A DNA stretch of 64,000 nucleotides from an uncultured Anaerovibrio sp. (GTDB taxonomy: Bacteria; Bacillota; Negativicutes; Selenomonadales; Selenomonadaceae): positions 1 to 64,000 of the forward strand of contig CAKPYV010000003.1 in NCBI GenBank assembly GCA_934203205.1. Direction: 5' to 3'. How positions within the stretch are numbered: position 1 is the stretch's first letter; each line of letters opens with the position of its first letter. The position numbers and the translations under genes are program-made. Below the pieces are notes generated by a model. The model was not told where the DNA came from and ran no database searches. It worked only from the letters and a program-made list of their open reading frames with translations. Shown here in pieces: positions 62,092 through 64,000 of the stretch.

Positions 62092-63615
62092 TTACCTCAG
62101 CAACAACTCCGCTAATTTTTCAATACTAGCAGGCTCAATATCATCGGGCACACTCTGACCATTAGTCAAATAGGACAAAGCTGCCTTACGTCTATGCAAA
62201 ATATTCAAGATTATGCCATGAGTCTTGGTTTCATCCACCTTGGTAAAAATCACCCTGTCTGGCTTGCACAAGGAGAAATTATCCAAAAGTTCCAGTCCAT
62301 CACCGGTTTTAGTGGTAGCACTCATAACCAGATGCTTTTCAATATCTGCATCTATATTCAATAACTCGCTAAGCTCCTTCATCTGATAGGTATTATACTG
62401 ACTTCTGCCGGCTGTATCCAGCAAAATAAGCTGCTTGTCCCGATGCTTTTCAACGGCCTCCTGAAGAGCCTGTGAATTGTAAACAATTTCCAAGGGCAAA
62501 CCAAGAATATCAGAATAAGTTTTGAGCTGCTCCACCGCAGAAATACGATAAGTATCTGCTGTAATTAAGGCCACCTTGGCCCCTTCTTCTAGAACAAATT
62601 TCGCAGCAATCTTAGCTAGAGTTGTAGTTTTACCTACACCGGTAGGACCTATCAAAGCCACAATCTTTGGTTTGTCAGAATATAGAGTAATACCGTTGGC
62701 AATCCGAATAGCCTTGCGAATATACTTCTCCAAAGCTTTCATTGCCTTAATAGAATTTTGAGGTGCCAAAATCTCTGTGCCGTTCAGCTTGGAAATCATA
62801 TCCTCCAAAACATGCTGGCTAATTCCCTGTTCCTCCATAGCCCGCTGCAAATTTGGTATGCCACCTGCTTCACCCTTGTTACGACTCATTTCCACCAGCA
62901 TAGATTTCATTTCCTCCAGCTGGTTTTGCAAATCCAAAATTTCCTGCTCCTTAACATCCAAATCAGTAGAATCTTCAGAAGCCGTCTCAGTATCCCTATC
63001 CTGTGTCAATGATTCTGCCGCCGCTTTCATAGGCTCAGCCGGCTCTTCCTTGACCACTGGCTGTTCTACCTCAGAATTCACATCAACAGCTGGTTGCACA
63101 GGGGCAACTTGCTCATTAATAACTGGTTGATCTGACAACTGCTGTGGCAATGTTCCAGAAGCACTTTCTCCTGATTCGACCTGCTCCTGCACTCTATTGA
63201 CACTAGCTAACACTTCTCCAAAGGTGGGACTAGGGGTATTCTGTGCCATAGCATGACTAATAGCCTCTATGGTGCCTGCTGTCTGATATTGGCTTACCAT
63301 ATTTCGTGGCGTAAAATTTCCTGCAGGCTGTAACTGTGGCTCTGGTGCAGAATTTCTACTGGCTCTTGCTACCGCTGCCGCCTGCAATACCGCCTCAGAG
63401 GCAGCACCAGTATCCATAGCAGGCTTCTGCTCTTTTACTACCGGCTCGTCCTCAATAGCTGCAATAACCTCCACAATTTCCTTGGCATGGAATCCCAAGA
63501 TACCGCCTTTTTTGATTTTATTTGTATGAAGAATTACTGCATCCACTCCCAGCTCGGACTTAACATTAGCCATAGCCTCTTTGAGAGTAGGTGCCTTAAA
63601 GCTCTTTATCTGCAT
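62092..63615 (-). CDS. flhF: Flagellar SRP-like GTPase FlhF
   Basis: A 507-residue protein: basic N-terminal B domain (QIKSFKAPTLKEAMANVKSE), a long low-complexity, acidic and Ala/Gln/Glu-rich linker of about 200 residues, then NG domain with G1 ALIGPTGVGKTTTLAKIA, DTAGRSQYN and TKVDETKTHG. It sets the site of flagellar assembly. The start ATG is directly after the flhA stop (TAA-ATG), so it is translationally coupled. Confidence 0.96.
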   Translation of the reverse strand: MQIKSFKAPTLKEAMANVKSELGVDAVILHTNKIKKGGILGFHAKEIVEVIAAIEDEPVVKEQKPAMDTGAASEAVLQAAAVARASRNSAPEPQLQPAGNFTPRNMVSQYQTAGTIEAISHAMAQNTPSPTFGEVLASVNRVQEQVESGESASGTLPQQLSDQPVINEQVAPVQPAVDVNSEVEQPVVKEEPAEPMKAAAESLTQDRDTETASEDSTDLDVKEQEILDLQNQLEEMKSMLVEMSRNKGEAGGIPNLQRAMEEQGISQHVLEDMISKLNGTEILAPQNSIKAMKALEKYIRKAIRIANGITLYSDKPKIVALIGPTGVGKTTTLAKIAAKFVLEEGAKVALITADTYRISAVEQLKTYSDILGLPLEIVYNSQALQEAVEKHRDKQLILLDTAGRSQYNTYQMKELSELLNIDADIEKHLVMSATTKTGDGLELLDNFSLCKPDRVIFTKVDETKTHGIILNILHRRKAALSYLTNGQSVPDDIEPASIEKLAELLLR

Positions 63616-64000
63616 TTATAACTTCACCACCCCTATAATCTGAATCTCAACAGACTGATCAATCTCTGCATGTGACAGAACAATAATTCCTGGCACAGAA
63701 CGCTCTACCAGCTTTCTAAAGTACAAACGCACGGTAGGGCTGGTCAAAGCAATTGGCTGATAGCCCATATCTGTCAGCTTTTGCAGCTCCTTGCTAAGGG
63801 AGTTCAGCAGCTTCTGCATGGTGTCAGGATCCAGGCTGACATAGGAACCTCGCTCTGTTCTCTGCACAGCTCCTGCAATCCTGTTTTCAATAGCAGGGTC
63901 CAAGGTAATACAGGTCAGCTGATTGTTCTGAGTATATTGCTGGGTAATCTGTCTTGCCATAGCATGACGTACATACTCTGTCAATATCTCAGTATCCTTG
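63616..64000 (-). CDS. flhA: Flagellar export apparatus protein FlhA, C-terminal part
   Basis: The C-terminal end of FlhA, running off the right edge of the window; only about 128 residues are visible, from the cytoplasmic domain (VERSVPGIIVLSHAEIDQSV, EIQIIGVV). The ATG at 63984 is not the true start. It is the platform of the flagellar type III export gate. It is upstream of flhF in the same operon. Confidence 0.93.
   Translation of the reverse strand, partial: KDTEILTEYVRHAMARQITQQYTQNNQLTCITLDPAIENRIAGAVQRTERGSYVSLDPDTMQKLLNSLSKELQKLTDMGYQPIALTSPTVRLYFRKLVERSVPGIIVLSHAEIDQSVEIQIIGVVKL

Overview
The window looks like a chromosomal segment of a motile, anaerobic, low-to-mid GC member of the Bacillota. 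The class Negativicutes (Selenomonadales-like) is my best guess. Evidence: Bacillota-style RNA control (a leuA T-box leader, a glmS ribozyme), a CtsR regulon, RNase Y with YmdB, a CheC/CheD chemotaxis set next to FapA (DUF342), FlhF/FlhG and a sigma-28, a bacteriohemerythrin, and a long-form LeuA. Genus is not resolvable from sequence alone. Protein identities come from recognised motifs; no search was run.

Layout. 161-5.5 kb: type I restriction-modification operon hsdR-hsdM-hsdS (minus strand), flanked by a 13-bp direct repeat, then an orphan region with a gene remnant. 6.0-14.4 kb: a housekeeping run on the minus strand read as DUF2520 protein (candidate ketopantoate reductase)-panB-rsmD-coaD-coiled-coil protein, then ctsR-small membrane ORF-radA-carD-yacL, then a PC4/YdbC-like ssDNA-binding protein. 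14.5-25 kb: hemerythrin, tRNA-Gln, a P-loop/Asp23 fusion, PHP phosphoesterase, ymdB, a conserved unknown, rny, a serine hydroxymethyltransferase-like protein lacking the PLP lysine together with an SLC13-type transporter, and T-box controlled leuA. 25-33.6 kb: clpB, an OmpR-type two-component system, guaB, and glmS with its ribozyme leader. 34-38 kb: the only sizeable plus-strand operon, with an L-sorbose-1-phosphate-reductase-like dehydrogenase, a DeoR regulator and a mannitol-type PTS EIICBA. 38-43.8 kb: tkt, ridA, aroH, ubiB-like kinase, map. 44-49.5 kb: gluconate operon gntK-gnd-gntP plus an RpiR-type regulator. 49.7-51 kb: polysaccharide deacetylase and a small membrane protein (plus strand), then tRNA-Ala. 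51.3-64 kb: late part of a flagellar/chemotaxis operon, read flhA-flhF-flhG-pilZ-cheB-cheA-cheW-cheC-cheD-unknown-fliA-fapA-unknown-DUF6115/SwrB-like.

Most genes are ordinary. The points I rate highest are: (1) a short upstream ORF whose end crosses the glmS ribozyme cleavage site; (2) the PLP-lysine-less SHMT paralogue co-transcribed with an anion transporter; (3) CtsR-like operators with an unusual 8-bp core spacing at both ctsR and clpB; (4) the P-loop/Asp23 fusion; (5) duplicated tandem promoters with palindromic spacers in front of ridA; (6) the RNase Y start, whose only good ribosome-binding site points at an ATT codon; and (7) a 46-codon membrane ORF in front of radA. I saw no CRISPR array, prophage, insertion sequence or rRNA operon.
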